Virus record (IMG/VR): IMGVR_UViG_3300018080_000170
Coordinates: 1-64,000 of that record
Reading direction: 5' to 3' (one strand)
Source: a virus
Length of the DNA stretch: 64,000 nt
The notes beneath the pieces are model-generated. The model saw only the letters and a list, made by a program, of their open reading frames with translations, searched no databases and was not told the DNA's origin. This document shows positions 38,917 to 49,013 of this stretch, in pieces. Both the position numbers and the translations under genes were made by a program. Position 1 is the first letter of the stretch; every line of letters starts with the position of its first letter.

Positions 38917-41006
38917 TGCCTAGAACTGAACATACACTATTAATCAAAGGTGATTTTAAAGACTTTCAAACTAAGTTTGATGGTCTTACAAGTCAGCTAG
39001 ATGCGTTTAGCAAAAAAGAGCTTGGCGTAAACCTTAAGACCGATTCTCTTGATTTCTTTAAGAAAAGCAGCAAAGAGACTCTTGAAGAGCTCAAGAGAAT
39101 GCAAAAAATTACTGGCGATGTGATCGATGAGCTTGTCGACAAAATAAAGAATGCTAAAACACCAGAGGAATTTGCTAGGCTTAACCAACAGTTGGTTCGA
39201 ACAAAACGTCTCGCTGGTCAAGTTGGAAAAGAGATTGCTAACTGGGAGAAGCCCGGTCGTAATGTCGCTGGAATGTTAAGAGGTCTTGCTGGTTCAATGG
39301 GCGGTGGTGGCGGAGCTGGAATGGGAATTTTAAGTAAGCTTGGAATAGTTGGAGCAGCTTTAGCGGTTCCTTTAGCAGCATTTGGAGGAGCCTACGCAAT
39401 GGGAGCCCCGAGAAGAGCTATTGCTCCTCAGAATTTGGCAATGATGGGTATGGGAGGTCCGCGAACTCGAGGCGGCCTAGAGGCTGTTAGAGAGCAAGGA
39501 CTTCAGTTCGGTTTCGGCCCCCAGCAAACAATTCAGCAGCAGATGATGGGAATGAGAGCAATGGGGGAAGGATTTCGAGCCGCTCCATTTCAAAGACTTG
39601 GAAGAATGACTGGATTTTCGCCTGAAGATTTAATGGGAGTCGGAGGGGGCTTCAGACAGGCTGGAATGCAAGCGTTTCAAATTCCACAGGCGGTTGAAGA
39701 TATGTATGTTCGAGCTATTGCCGAAGGATTTGATCAAGCTCGAGCTATTGATTTTTTGAAAGCAATTTCTGATCATACTGCAACTCTTGCGGCTGCAGGC
39801 GGAGTGAGTCCTAAGGCTATTGCCGATATTCTTGGCGATTTTATGGCCGGATCTGACTTCTTTACTCAGAATGCTCAACGCGGGCTGACAGCAATGGCTG
39901 GAATTTCACAGGCGATGTCTGGAACGGGTCCAATGTCAGCTGTTCAGTTTAGGTCTTTGGCCAGGTTGATGCCTGAAGCTACAATGACTGATCTATTATA
40001 TGCTCAGCAATTTAGGCTGGAGGAATTAGGAGAGCAGAGGCCTGGAGATTTGCCAGGAGCGCAGGAAGTTTTGAGTTCATTTTTGGATGCTTTAAGTACA
40101 ACGGTAACTGGTAAAACATTACAAGGGGCAAGTGAAGAAGACATTAGAAGACTTGTTCCTGTGTTTAGAAAACAATTTGGATTTTCAGCTACGCTAGCAG
40201 AAGAGGTAATAAGAGCTAAAGCCGTTCCAGGCGGTAAATTAGACGAGGAAACACAGAGAAAAATCAAGATAGAGCAAAAAAATGCTAATGCTAAGTTGGG
40301 CGACGTGATGGGAAGTATTGATGCTCAAACAGAAATTCAAAAGGCAAGATTGTCAGAGTTAGTTTTAGATATTGGAGATGGCTTAGTCCCTATGACAGCT
40401 CAAATTCAGAAGGGCGTTTGGGGAATTTTTGATTTATTGGCGAAAAAATTTGGGGTTCCAGAAGGAGTTGATGTTCAAAGAGAACGCGTTGAATTTGCTG
40501 AGAGCGAAAGACAATTTTTACTTAAGCGTATTAAAACGGGCCGAGCATCTCAAACAGAGAGACAGAGATTTGAAGAACTTACTAAGAAAAGAATTGCGTT
40601 TTATAGCGAAAGAGCTCATCAGTTAAGATCACCGAAAACAGAGATGGCCGAATGGGAAGCCGATATGCCTGCTTATGGAATGGGAATCGGTGGCCCCACA
40701 GCCGAAATTACTAGGCCTCCTTCTCGGGCAGAATTAGCTCAGGCGAAAAAAGAAGGAACTCAATCAGTTCAAGCTCAACGCGATTTAATTGCTGCTCAAA
40801 AAGCATATGCTGAAAGTCATAGAAAAGCAGCTAAAGCAGTTGATGAGCACGCTGAATCTTCAGTTAGAGCTAAAAGAAAAATGGACAGAGCGGGTCGTAG
40901 AGGTAGAAGAGTTAGTCCAACTGTTCGCGTTACTAGCGCAGCTGATGAAGATCTTATTGATATTAGAGACGTAGGAAACATAGATAGCGTGGATACAAAT
41001 GACTAA
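38916..41006 (+). CDS. Tape measure protein
   Basis: 696 residues: helical N-terminus, hydrophobic Gly/Ala-rich segment (137-160, GILSKLGIVGAALAVPLAAF), long Gln/Met-rich helical middle and coiled C-terminus. It sets tail length and enters the membrane on DNA ejection. At the usual 0.15 nm per residue the tail would be about 100 nm long. Position after the chaperone pair supports the call. Confidence 0.85.
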   Translation: MPRTEHTLLIKGDFKDFQTKFDGLTSQLDAFSKKELGVNLKTDSLDFFKKSSKETLEELKRMQKITGDVIDELVDKIKNAKTPEEFARLNQQLVRTKRLAGQVGKEIANWEKPGRNVAGMLRGLAGSMGGGGGAGMGILSKLGIVGAALAVPLAAFGGAYAMGAPRRAIAPQNLAMMGMGGPRTRGGLEAVREQGLQFGFGPQQTIQQQMMGMRAMGEGFRAAPFQRLGRMTGFSPEDLMGVGGGFRQAGMQAFQIPQAVEDMYVRAIAEGFDQARAIDFLKAISDHTATLAAAGGVSPKAIADILGDFMAGSDFFTQNAQRGLTAMAGISQAMSGTGPMSAVQFRSLARLMPEATMTDLLYAQQFRLEELGEQRPGDLPGAQEVLSSFLDALSTTVTGKTLQGASEEDIRRLVPVFRKQFGFSATLAEEVIRAKAVPGGKLDEETQRKIKIEQKNANAKLGDVMGSIDAQTEIQKARLSELVLDIGDGLVPMTAQIQKGVWGIFDLLAKKFGVPEGVDVQRERVEFAESERQFLLKRIKTGRASQTERQRFEELTKKRIAFYSERAHQLRSPKTEMAEWEADMPAYGMGIGGPTAEITRPPSRAELAQAKKEGTQSVQAQRDLIAAQKAYAESHRKAAKAVDEHAESSVRAKRKMDRAGRRGRRVSPTVRVTSAADEDLIDIRDVGNIDSVDTND

Positions 41007-42465
41007 TATTAAGTCAACAAGATCGGCTTGTGTTTTGAGAGTATTTTCCTATATAAATGCACTCCCTGTTAAAACCGATCGCACTGAAACAATAACAAAA
41101 GATCTTTTAGATACGACTGAGCATGTAATATCAAAAGGGATTATAAGCTGTTCAATCAGCAGATCAAAAGGAGCAGCATCGGCTACATTTAGTGTTACTC
41201 TAAAGCTAGTTAATGATTATAAAAAGATGTTTAGACCCGGAGATTGGGTTTTAATATATTTAGATAAAGCAAGCGAAATTGATCTTAAAAGTGGGACTAA
41301 TAAAGGACTTAAGCTCATAGGGAACATTGATAGAATCTCAACATCTAGATCAGTAGCAGATAATGGAGCAATTATTGAGACGTGCAGGATTGATGGTCGA
41401 GATATTGGAAAAATATTTGAAAAAACTCAGTTATTTTATGATTCTACTTTAGCCGATGAGTCCTTGCAAAGAGTGATTTTGTTTGCAACAGCATTGGTGA
41501 AAAGTGGGAATCCTCAAGATTTTGTTAATGTTTATCTTGATTTGTTTCTTGGTAAGGGCGCAAAAGAATTCTTAGCCGACTCTTCAAAAAGTCCAGTTTT
41601 GTTTCAGATGCTAATGCCCCCAAAAGTATATAGAGTTTTAAAAGGAGGAGAAAGAACAAAGTTTACTGTTACAGCATTTTATGACATTTTGAAACGAGAG
41701 TTTGATGACTACTCAAAAGAAGGATTTTCAGTAGGGAAAGATGTTGGAAAAGATTTAGTTGGGAATTTGTGGCAATTAATTCAACAGGGATGTAACTCGA
41801 TTGTTAATGAAATATACCTTGATACAAAAACTCGCGACGATTCAGTCGTTCCAGTCTTAACCATGAGACAAATTCCCATGACTAAGAATGAATTAGTTGC
41901 GCTATCAAAAAATGGCATTTTTGTGTCAGAGAAAGATATTTTAACCGATGATCTTGGCTTTAGTGATCATGAAAAATATAACTATTTGATTATTAGAGAT
42001 GGTCAGAATTTTTTACCTAATCAAACATATTTAATTAATGCACGAAAGAAAAAGCTTCCAGTTGTTGATATTGATTCTCTAAAGAGATATGGACTTAATC
42101 GCGTTGATAGGACTACTGAGTATGCTCTTCACGATAGGAGAAATAAAAAGGAGGCCGGTTTTAGTAATTTTAGTTTAATAGGAAAATGGGCAGAAAGAAT
42201 TAGTGAATATTGGTTTGGCTACCATAAATATGAAACTGGAACTATTATTATAGAAGATCGTACTGATTTTGAAGTAGGAGAGTTTATCAGAATTTATGAT
42301 AGAAATAGAATGTATATGGTAGAGGGGTATAGTTATAATTGGAATTTCTTAGAGCCTATTATAACAACTTTACAAGTTACACATGGAATGATGACTAACG
42401 GAGACTATATTGAAAAAGATTCCACAGACCCAAATTTACCTCCGTTAATTATCACGGATGATTAA
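40999..42465 (+). CDS. Baseplate hub protein (gp27/gpD-like)
   Basis: 488 residues following the tape measure and preceding the spike, the normal hub position. Beta-rich domain with FRPGDWVLIYLD and a C-terminal FEVGEFIRIYDRNRMYMVEG that resemble late-control-D or gp27 hub folds. It probably forms the trimer that joins tube and spike. Confidence 0.7.
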   Translation: MTNIKSTRSACVLRVFSYINALPVKTDRTETITKDLLDTTEHVISKGIISCSISRSKGAASATFSVTLKLVNDYKKMFRPGDWVLIYLDKASEIDLKSGTNKGLKLIGNIDRISTSRSVADNGAIIETCRIDGRDIGKIFEKTQLFYDSTLADESLQRVILFATALVKSGNPQDFVNVYLDLFLGKGAKEFLADSSKSPVLFQMLMPPKVYRVLKGGERTKFTVTAFYDILKREFDDYSKEGFSVGKDVGKDLVGNLWQLIQQGCNSIVNEIYLDTKTRDDSVVPVLTMRQIPMTKNELVALSKNGIFVSEKDILTDDLGFSDHEKYNYLIIRDGQNFLPNQTYLINARKKKLPVVDIDSLKRYGLNRVDRTTEYALHDRRNKKEAGFSNFSLIGKWAERISEYWFGYHKYETGTIIIEDRTDFEVGEFIRIYDRNRMYMVEGYSYNWNFLEPIITTLQVTHGMMTNGDYIEKDSTDPNLPPLIITDD

Positions 42466-42467
42466 AA

Positions 42468-43580
42468 ATGAAAATATTACCAGACGGTACAGTAGTTTCA
42501 AGTAATACAATTGCCGGACAAAGATCTGGAAATAGAAAACTGTACAAAAATTTTAAAATTGAAAAAGCGATTATTGTTGATGTAATGTATGCGGGCGAGA
42601 AAAGGAATTTATACGGCTTGGGGACCGAATATGATGTTTTGATTGTTAATGGCCCTAGGGAAGGCGAGAGGCTGACAAATGTTTTATCAATAAATTCTTT
42701 TGGAGGCCTTAACAATTTTTGTGAGTGGGTATACAACAAGCGAAAAGTTAATTATCACGGAAATAAAAATACTATCGATACTCCTAGTGAGGAATTTGAC
42801 AATGCATATGTGATTGTTGGTTTTCTTGGAGGTCATTATAATTCGGCCGTTATTCTTGGAGGTTATCCTCATCCAGGGAATACTGTTGAAAAACCTCAGA
42901 GAAGTGATGGTGAGATTTTGGTGGGGGAATTTAATGGTCTCCGATGGAAAATTAATGATGATGGAGAGTTGATTATTACATATTATGGCGGCAAGAGAGA
43001 CTCAAAAAACCCCCACACTCCAATACGAGACGACACCGCCCCTACAGAGATCAAGATTGATAAAGATGGAAAGTTGTTTGTTTCTGACAATAAAGATCAA
43101 AAAATTCTAATTGATAGAGTTAGTGAGACAATTCGCATTGAGAATCCAGAAGCTTTTATTCAACTAGATATTCCTAATAAAACTATTGAAGTTAACGCAA
43201 ATCAAGATGTCAAAAATATATCTGGTGAACAACAAATTAACGAGGTAGGAACAAGCGAAACCAATACTATTGGTGAAAATCAAAACACTACGGTTGGAGG
43301 AACCAAAGAGACAACTGTAGAAGGGACACATACTGAAACTGTAAAAGATAATGTAACTAATAATTATCAAAAGGATGTTACTGAAACAATAGGACAAAAG
43401 TGGCAAATTAATATTACAGGGGATGTTGATCTTAATAGTGGGGGAAAGGTTACAATTGATGCAAGTAGTAATGTTGAAATTCAAGGAAATAGCAAGGATG
43501 TCGTTACTACTGGAAGCTATGATCCCTTTTTAATGGCTCCTCATGTCCAGGGATATAATAAAATAAAAGCCGGAGGGTAA
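42468..43580 (+). CDS. Baseplate central spike (gp5/gpV-like)
   Basis: 370 residues. The N-terminal OB-fold-like part (to about 145) is followed by a beta-helix of short repeats (NQNTTVGGTKETTVEGTHTE) typical of membrane-piercing spikes. No lysozyme domain is seen. The final GSYDPFLMAPHVQGY may be the tip. It should puncture the outer membrane. Confidence 0.8.
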   Translation: MKILPDGTVVSSNTIAGQRSGNRKLYKNFKIEKAIIVDVMYAGEKRNLYGLGTEYDVLIVNGPREGERLTNVLSINSFGGLNNFCEWVYNKRKVNYHGNKNTIDTPSEEFDNAYVIVGFLGGHYNSAVILGGYPHPGNTVEKPQRSDGEILVGEFNGLRWKINDDGELIITYYGGKRDSKNPHTPIRDDTAPTEIKIDKDGKLFVSDNKDQKILIDRVSETIRIENPEAFIQLDIPNKTIEVNANQDVKNISGEQQINEVGTSETNTIGENQNTTVGGTKETTVEGTHTETVKDNVTNNYQKDVTETIGQKWQINITGDVDLNSGGKVTIDASSNVEIQGNSKDVVTTGSYDPFLMAPHVQGYNKIKAGG

Positions 43581-43586
43581 AATAAA

Positions 43587-43778
43587 ATGGCAATGAATAA
43601 AGATCAGTTAGGGCAAGAGATCGTTGATGCTATAAAATCTGTTACCGGAGGGTCAGAAACAGCACAAGTTTTACAAATTTGGCAAGCAATTTCCGAAGCT
43701 ATTATTCAACATCTTATTACAAATGCTGAAGTAACAGTTGAACATAGTGGACCTCGAACTGGGGGAATAACAGGATAA
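43587..43778 (+). CDS. Small baseplate-associated protein
   Basis: 63 residues (NKDQLGQEIVDAIKSVTGGS) directly after the spike; proteins of this type often follow spikes in myophages. Helical N-terminus and a Gly-rich tail. Possibly a spike-tip or assembly factor. Confidence 0.6.
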   Translation: MAMNKDQLGQEIVDAIKSVTGGSETAQVLQIWQAISEAIIQHLITNAEVTVEHSGPRTGGITG

Positions 43779-43782
43779 TATA

Positions 43783-45816
43783 ATGGCAGGTATTGGCGAA
43801 ATTATTAAACAAGTTCAGAATGTTGTAGATTTTTTTACTGGGGAAAAAGATCCGCGGCCGTATCCCAAAATTAGGCTTATTACTAATGATGTTAAAGCGG
43901 AAAATTGGAATAAAAGTTTTCCGTATAGCTTTAGAGTTGTTGATGACAATGATAATTTTAATCCTAAAGCCGTTGCAAGTGGATATAGAGAATTTAAGCT
44001 TCATATAAATCCGTCTGATTTACAACAAGACGAGCAATTTTCCGTTGCAATTACTCCTACACAAGACGGAATTATTGTTGAACATAATGGAATTATTTTC
44101 AAGAATTTGACAATTTCCGGGACAACTGGACTCCATCCATTTAAAGGAGAAGGAGGCTCAACTAGTAGCGGTGGAGTCATTGCAGGAAGTCCTAATTTGC
44201 AAACCGGGTATGAACATTTTCAAGAGCTAAGAAATTATTTTAGAGCATATGCTCAAGAAAAAAGGGAAAAGAAAACTCTTAGAATGCTTTTTGTAAACAG
44301 AAAAGATAGTGAAATCTTTATTGTTGAGCCCGAGCTGTTTTCTTTAAAAAGAGCTTCCTCAAAAAGCTTTTTGTATGACTATACAATTCAAATGAGAGTT
44401 CTTGGCTCTGTTAACGCACGAATTGATATTGAAGATCCGATTCCTTCCTTTTTTAAAGACTTTGATTCCGTAGTAACTGAAGTTAATGAAAAGCTGACAA
44501 TTGCTAGGGGCGTAATGCTTAAGAACCAGGCAATTTTGAGGAATATTGAAGGTAATATTGCACAAACATACCTCGAGCCTCTTCGAAAAGCAACGCTTGC
44601 AACAAAAGCTTTAATTGGTGCAACTTATAGTGTTTATGATATGCCTAGTTCGCTAACAAATAAGCTTACTACTGGAACTAAAGCAGCCTATTATAGCGTT
44701 ATTGCTAGCTTAAGAAGAGAAGGGAATCCTGCTTTTCGAGAAGTGTCGGTTCCTAAAAATATTAATCGAGAGGCCGAAAAGGACTTTACTACTGATCTTT
44801 TGCCTGCAGAGGCAGCAGAACAAATTACATTGGATTTCTTGAATAATGACGAAAGACAGGAGTTTAATAAGGAAGTTGAAAGCGTGGTAGATTCTCCTAG
44901 AGAGTTTTATGAGAGTTTAAAAGAAGAGAATCAACGAATTTATGACAACGCAAGTGAAGCTTTTGGATTAGGTAATAGTGACTATAATAGTTTTACTGAT
45001 AGGCTTCAAACTTTTACGCCTAGTGAAGGTCGAAGGCCGTCAGATAGTGAAGCTGACGTCTTAGGTGCGTTTGATGATGTTGACAAAGCTCTTGATTATA
45101 TGGTTTCAACAAATCTTCCATTTAGGAATACACTCGAAGAAAACATTAATCAAATTAATACGGTTTTTAATCAGCTTACTCCAGTAGGAATCCCTGGGTC
45201 AGTCGAAGAAATTATTTTACCTCACGATACATCTCTAGAGGATTTAGCTTCTCAATATTTCAATAATCCTGAAAAGTGGATTGATATTGCAGTATTAAAT
45301 AATTTGAAACCTCCTTATGTTAGTGAAACATCAACAAATGTTCGCATTAAGATGCCGGGAGACAAAATTCTTATTCCTAGGCCCACTCAAGCTGGAGAAT
45401 ATGATGTCCCCGTTACAAAGGATTATCCCATTACACAGAATCTAACTGCAGCAGAAAAAAATCTTGGAGTAGACTTAAAATTAGATAAGAATTTTGATCT
45501 TGAGTTTTCAAATACGGGTGATTTTAAGCTTATAGCTGGCGGGGATAATGCAGGACAAGCAGTTATTATTAAGCTGACACTAGAAAAAGGAGATGTTAAA
45601 TATCACACCGATATAGGAGTTGGACTAGCTGTTGGTGAAAAAATGACTAACGTTGATACAGTAAAAGATGAAATCACCGAAGCTATATTGAAAGATCTAC
45701 GTTTTGATCAAATTACAAGTCTTACAGTTAATATAAATGGAAGTACCATTGAAATGAGAATTGATTTAAAGATAAAGGGTATGGAACAGCCCGTCCCGGT
45801 TACATTACCTTTATAA
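43783..45816 (+). CDS. Baseplate protein: LysM-like (gp53-type) fused to gp25-like wedge domain
   Basis: 677 residues. The N-terminal region is a beta domain (FSVAITPTQDGIIVEHNGII) like XkdP or tail-tube initiator proteins. Residues about 478-533 form a LysM-like module (SLEDLASQYFNNPEKWIDIA ... IPR). Residues about 564-677, with IGVGLAVGEK, are a gp25/gpW-like wedge domain. A single chain thus covers parts that are separate in phage T4 (gp53 and gp25). It forms the inner baseplate. Confidence 0.75.
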   Translation: MAGIGEIIKQVQNVVDFFTGEKDPRPYPKIRLITNDVKAENWNKSFPYSFRVVDDNDNFNPKAVASGYREFKLHINPSDLQQDEQFSVAITPTQDGIIVEHNGIIFKNLTISGTTGLHPFKGEGGSTSSGGVIAGSPNLQTGYEHFQELRNYFRAYAQEKREKKTLRMLFVNRKDSEIFIVEPELFSLKRASSKSFLYDYTIQMRVLGSVNARIDIEDPIPSFFKDFDSVVTEVNEKLTIARGVMLKNQAILRNIEGNIAQTYLEPLRKATLATKALIGATYSVYDMPSSLTNKLTTGTKAAYYSVIASLRREGNPAFREVSVPKNINREAEKDFTTDLLPAEAAEQITLDFLNNDERQEFNKEVESVVDSPREFYESLKEENQRIYDNASEAFGLGNSDYNSFTDRLQTFTPSEGRRPSDSEADVLGAFDDVDKALDYMVSTNLPFRNTLEENINQINTVFNQLTPVGIPGSVEEIILPHDTSLEDLASQYFNNPEKWIDIAVLNNLKPPYVSETSTNVRIKMPGDKILIPRPTQAGEYDVPVTKDYPITQNLTAAEKNLGVDLKLDKNFDLEFSNTGDFKLIAGGDNAGQAVIIKLTLEKGDVKYHTDIGVGLAVGEKMTNVDTVKDEITEAILKDLRFDQITSLTVNINGSTIEMRIDLKIKGMEQPVPVTLPL

Positions 45817-45828
45817 GGATATAAGATC

Positions 45829-48800
45829 ATGGCATTCAATTTGAGATCTAGACAACAGATTTTGGCTGATATGATTGCTAAGATGTTAGCCGAAACTCCA
45901 GTTAATGATATTAATAGAGCTTCAGTTGTTCGAACTTTGCTTGAAGCTGCCGCTCAAGAAGCATTTCAAGAAAACTATGACATGCTTCAAATTATTAGAA
46001 ATTATAATCTAGATACTACTGAGGGAGATGATTTAGTTAATAGAGCTATTGAGTATGGACTAGAAGGACGCACGGCCGCTCAATCTGCTTCGGGTTTAAT
46101 TACTATTAGTGATAGTAATATTACGAAAGTTGAAACTAATATTTATGATAATCTCCCCGGCCCGGTATCTGGAGATACAAGAATTTACGTTGATGATGCA
46201 ACCTCATTCCCCACTTCTGGAGCATGGTCTGTGATTATTGGTCGCGGAACTGATAATGTTGAAACTGTTTCCGTTGATACAGCACAAGGGAGCAATGGAA
46301 AAACTAATAATATAAGCTACTGGACCATTTACTTATCTGCTGGACTTGCAAACGACCATGGAACTGAAGAGTCGGTAATTTTGTCTCAAGGAGGAGATCG
46401 AATTATTCCTGCTGGAACAACTGTTAAAATTTCAGCCAGTGATATTGCTGAGGAAGTGTCTTATTCGGTTAATAATGAAGAGACTATTTTAGACGGAGAA
46501 GAGGAAGTTGAGAGTGTTCTTATCACTGCTCTTACTCCAGGAACTGATGGAAATGCTCCAATTGGAGCTATTAATGAATTTGATTCTTTACCGTTTGATG
46601 GAGCTGAAGTAACAAATCCAGCTGCATTTACTAATGGGACAGATGAAGAGACGGACGAAGAACTGAGAGATAGAATTAGAGCTCATATTCAGAGTTTAAG
46701 TCGAGGAACAGCTGAGTCGGTCACATCAACAGTCGTTGGTATTACTGATCCTGATGAAAACAAGCGCGTTGTGTCAGCAAATTTTGTTGATTCAACTACA
46801 CTGAATGATTTGGGATTTTTGTATATTGATGATGGAACTGGGTTTGAACCGTCGTTCGCTGGACAAGGGCAAGAAATTGTTTTGAATTCTGCAACTGGCG
46901 GGGAGCAGTTTTTACAATTAGATACTCCTCCCGTTATTAAGGCACAAGTAGAGACAATTAATTCTGAATCGTATGATCTGGGGACTGCTAATGAAACGCT
47001 TATCTATGAAGTTAATGGAGTAGAAGAAATTATTACTTTTAGCTCGGATGATTTTATTAATCCTGGAATTGCTACAGCTGAAGAAGTAGTTGAATCAATC
47101 AATGATAATGCTACACTAATTGAAGCAAGAACTTCCGAAAATGGAACAAAAGTTACTATTAGAGCAAAAGCCCAAGAGAACGAATCAATACAGGTCACTG
47201 GCGGGACAGGTAATACATCTGATAAATTAAATTTTTCAACTGGATTAAATGAGTCTTTGAGGCTGTATAAGTTTGACGGACTTTCAGTTAGTTTATTGAA
47301 CAAGGATGGGACGACCGCAACGATTGAGTGTGCGACCCCCCAGTTGTACAACCTAAATAACGGAGATACTTTAACAGTAATTGTTGATGGTAAAACAGCT
47401 AACGTACAAACTGCAACATTTAATACGGCCGATTTTGTTAATATTGCTGCTGCAACTGCTGAAGAAGTTGTTGCTGTTTTAAATGAAGATTTAGCGGGAG
47501 TTACAGCTTTAGTTACCTCTACTGATTCAAGAATTACTCTTAGATCTAATTTAGAAAATAGTGCTATTTCTAGTGTACAGGTAACGGGCGGAGCAGCAAA
47601 TGCTGAGTTTAACTTTGATACAACTGCCGTTGTTGGATCTAGTAAAGATTATACATTGAATAGATTTAATGGTCAAATTGAGTTGGAAGTTCCAGCTTCC
47701 ATTGGAGATCAGTATACGGCTGGGTCGGATCAGACAAGAGGGTTACTAGTCACTGAGTTTGCCGAGCCATATAATTTATCTAATGGAGAAGCGATTACAA
47801 TAGAAGTTGATGGCGGTGGCGGTCAGGTTGCAACATTTAATACAGCCGATTTTGTTAATATTGCACAGGCGACAGCTGCTGAAGTAGCTGCAGTTATCAA
47901 TGAAGATGTCGGCGGTGTAACAGCGCTTGCATTAAGTAATGGAAAAGTTCTTGTAAGAACAAATAATTTCACTTCCTCTGGTAGTATTGAAATTACAGTA
48001 TCTACCGCTCCTTCGCTTGGATTTTCAATTGGAGAGTTAGTTCAAAGTCTTGAGTCTCATACTGCTGCTGTAATCTCTACTACAGAAAACTTCATTTTTG
48101 ATGAAGGAGACGAGTTAATTGTTGTTATGGATGGAGATGCGGTTTATACCATTACAATGGATGTAGATGGAGAAATAAGAAACGTTGTTAGTCCTAGTGT
48201 TTTTGATGCAGATGTTCTAGCCACAGGTGACACTTTTGGCTCTAAATTTACGGAAGAAAATGAGATATTGGGATACAGAATTGTTATTAAGACTGGTGCT
48301 AGCGCTGGACACATAACAACAATTAATAGTTATAATCCAGTTACCGGAAGCGGTCGTATTAGTATGGTCGGGGCTGCCCCATTTGGCCTGGCGGTAGGAG
48401 ATACTTTTATTGTTGTTCCGATTACTGCTGAAAATGTTGTTGGGTATCTTAATAATAGTTTTGTGACAACAATGGCTCTTCGTTCAAATGTTGAGTTAAT
48501 TGGAACTAACAGGGTTCAAATTAGTTCGACAGTGACAGGTGAAAGTGGAAGTGTCCAAGTAACTGGTGAAGATGCAAATGATAAGTTACAGTTTCAAACC
48601 AATGAGGTTCGAGGATTAGACGGATATAAATATTACACTGGTTTATTGAGACGAGTTCAAAGAACAGTTGATGGTTTGAGCTCAGATCCAGTAACTTTTC
48701 CTGGCGTTAAAGCTGCTGGGATTCAGATTGAAGTTTTACCTCCTACAGTTAAACAAATTTCTGTTGAGGTTAACGTTACTCTAGCCGAGGGCATAACATT

Positions 48801-49011
48801 AACAACAATTCAAGAAGACATCAAGAACGCAATTTCGCAATATATTAACGGCTTAGGTGTAGGCGAAGATGTAGTTGTGCAAGAATTGTCATGCCGAATA
48901 ATTTCTGTTGAAGGCGTTACAGATGTCGAAATATTAACACCCGATGGGAATGTTATTATTGCAGATAACGAGGTTCCGAGAATTAGAGATACAGATATTG
49001 TTATAGGATAA
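45829..49011 (+). CDS. Baseplate J-like wedge protein with repeated inserted domains
   Basis: 1060 residues. The N-terminus (IRNYNLDTTEGDDLVNRAIE, ASDIAEEVSYSV) and C-terminus (VEVNVTLAEGITLTTIQEDI) are those of baseplate J (gp6-like) proteins that build the wedge ring. The middle holds three tandem copies of an inserted beta domain at about 46980-47262, 47356-47655 and 47785-48030, plus a partial copy near 48430-48600. Each shows F-x-x-x-D-F-x-N, A-T-A-x-E-V and a V-T-G-G ending. Typical J proteins are about 300-500 residues, so the inserts double its size. They may be surface-exposed carbohydrate-binding modules. Confidence 0.85.
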   Translation: MAFNLRSRQQILADMIAKMLAETPVNDINRASVVRTLLEAAAQEAFQENYDMLQIIRNYNLDTTEGDDLVNRAIEYGLEGRTAAQSASGLITISDSNITKVETNIYDNLPGPVSGDTRIYVDDATSFPTSGAWSVIIGRGTDNVETVSVDTAQGSNGKTNNISYWTIYLSAGLANDHGTEESVILSQGGDRIIPAGTTVKISASDIAEEVSYSVNNEETILDGEEEVESVLITALTPGTDGNAPIGAINEFDSLPFDGAEVTNPAAFTNGTDEETDEELRDRIRAHIQSLSRGTAESVTSTVVGITDPDENKRVVSANFVDSTTLNDLGFLYIDDGTGFEPSFAGQGQEIVLNSATGGEQFLQLDTPPVIKAQVETINSESYDLGTANETLIYEVNGVEEIITFSSDDFINPGIATAEEVVESINDNATLIEARTSENGTKVTIRAKAQENESIQVTGGTGNTSDKLNFSTGLNESLRLYKFDGLSVSLLNKDGTTATIECATPQLYNLNNGDTLTVIVDGKTANVQTATFNTADFVNIAAATAEEVVAVLNEDLAGVTALVTSTDSRITLRSNLENSAISSVQVTGGAANAEFNFDTTAVVGSSKDYTLNRFNGQIELEVPASIGDQYTAGSDQTRGLLVTEFAEPYNLSNGEAITIEVDGGGGQVATFNTADFVNIAQATAAEVAAVINEDVGGVTALALSNGKVLVRTNNFTSSGSIEITVSTAPSLGFSIGELVQSLESHTAAVISTTENFIFDEGDELIVVMDGDAVYTITMDVDGEIRNVVSPSVFDADVLATGDTFGSKFTEENEILGYRIVIKTGASAGHITTINSYNPVTGSGRISMVGAAPFGLAVGDTFIVVPITAENVVGYLNNSFVTTMALRSNVELIGTNRVQISSTVTGESGSVQVTGEDANDKLQFQTNEVRGLDGYKYYTGLLRRVQRTVDGLSSDPVTFPGVKAAGIQIEVLPPTVKQISVEVNVTLAEGITLTTIQEDIKNAISQYINGLGVGEDVVVQELSCRIISVEGVTDVEILTPDGNVIIADNEVPRIRDTDIVIG

Positions 49012-49013
49012 AA

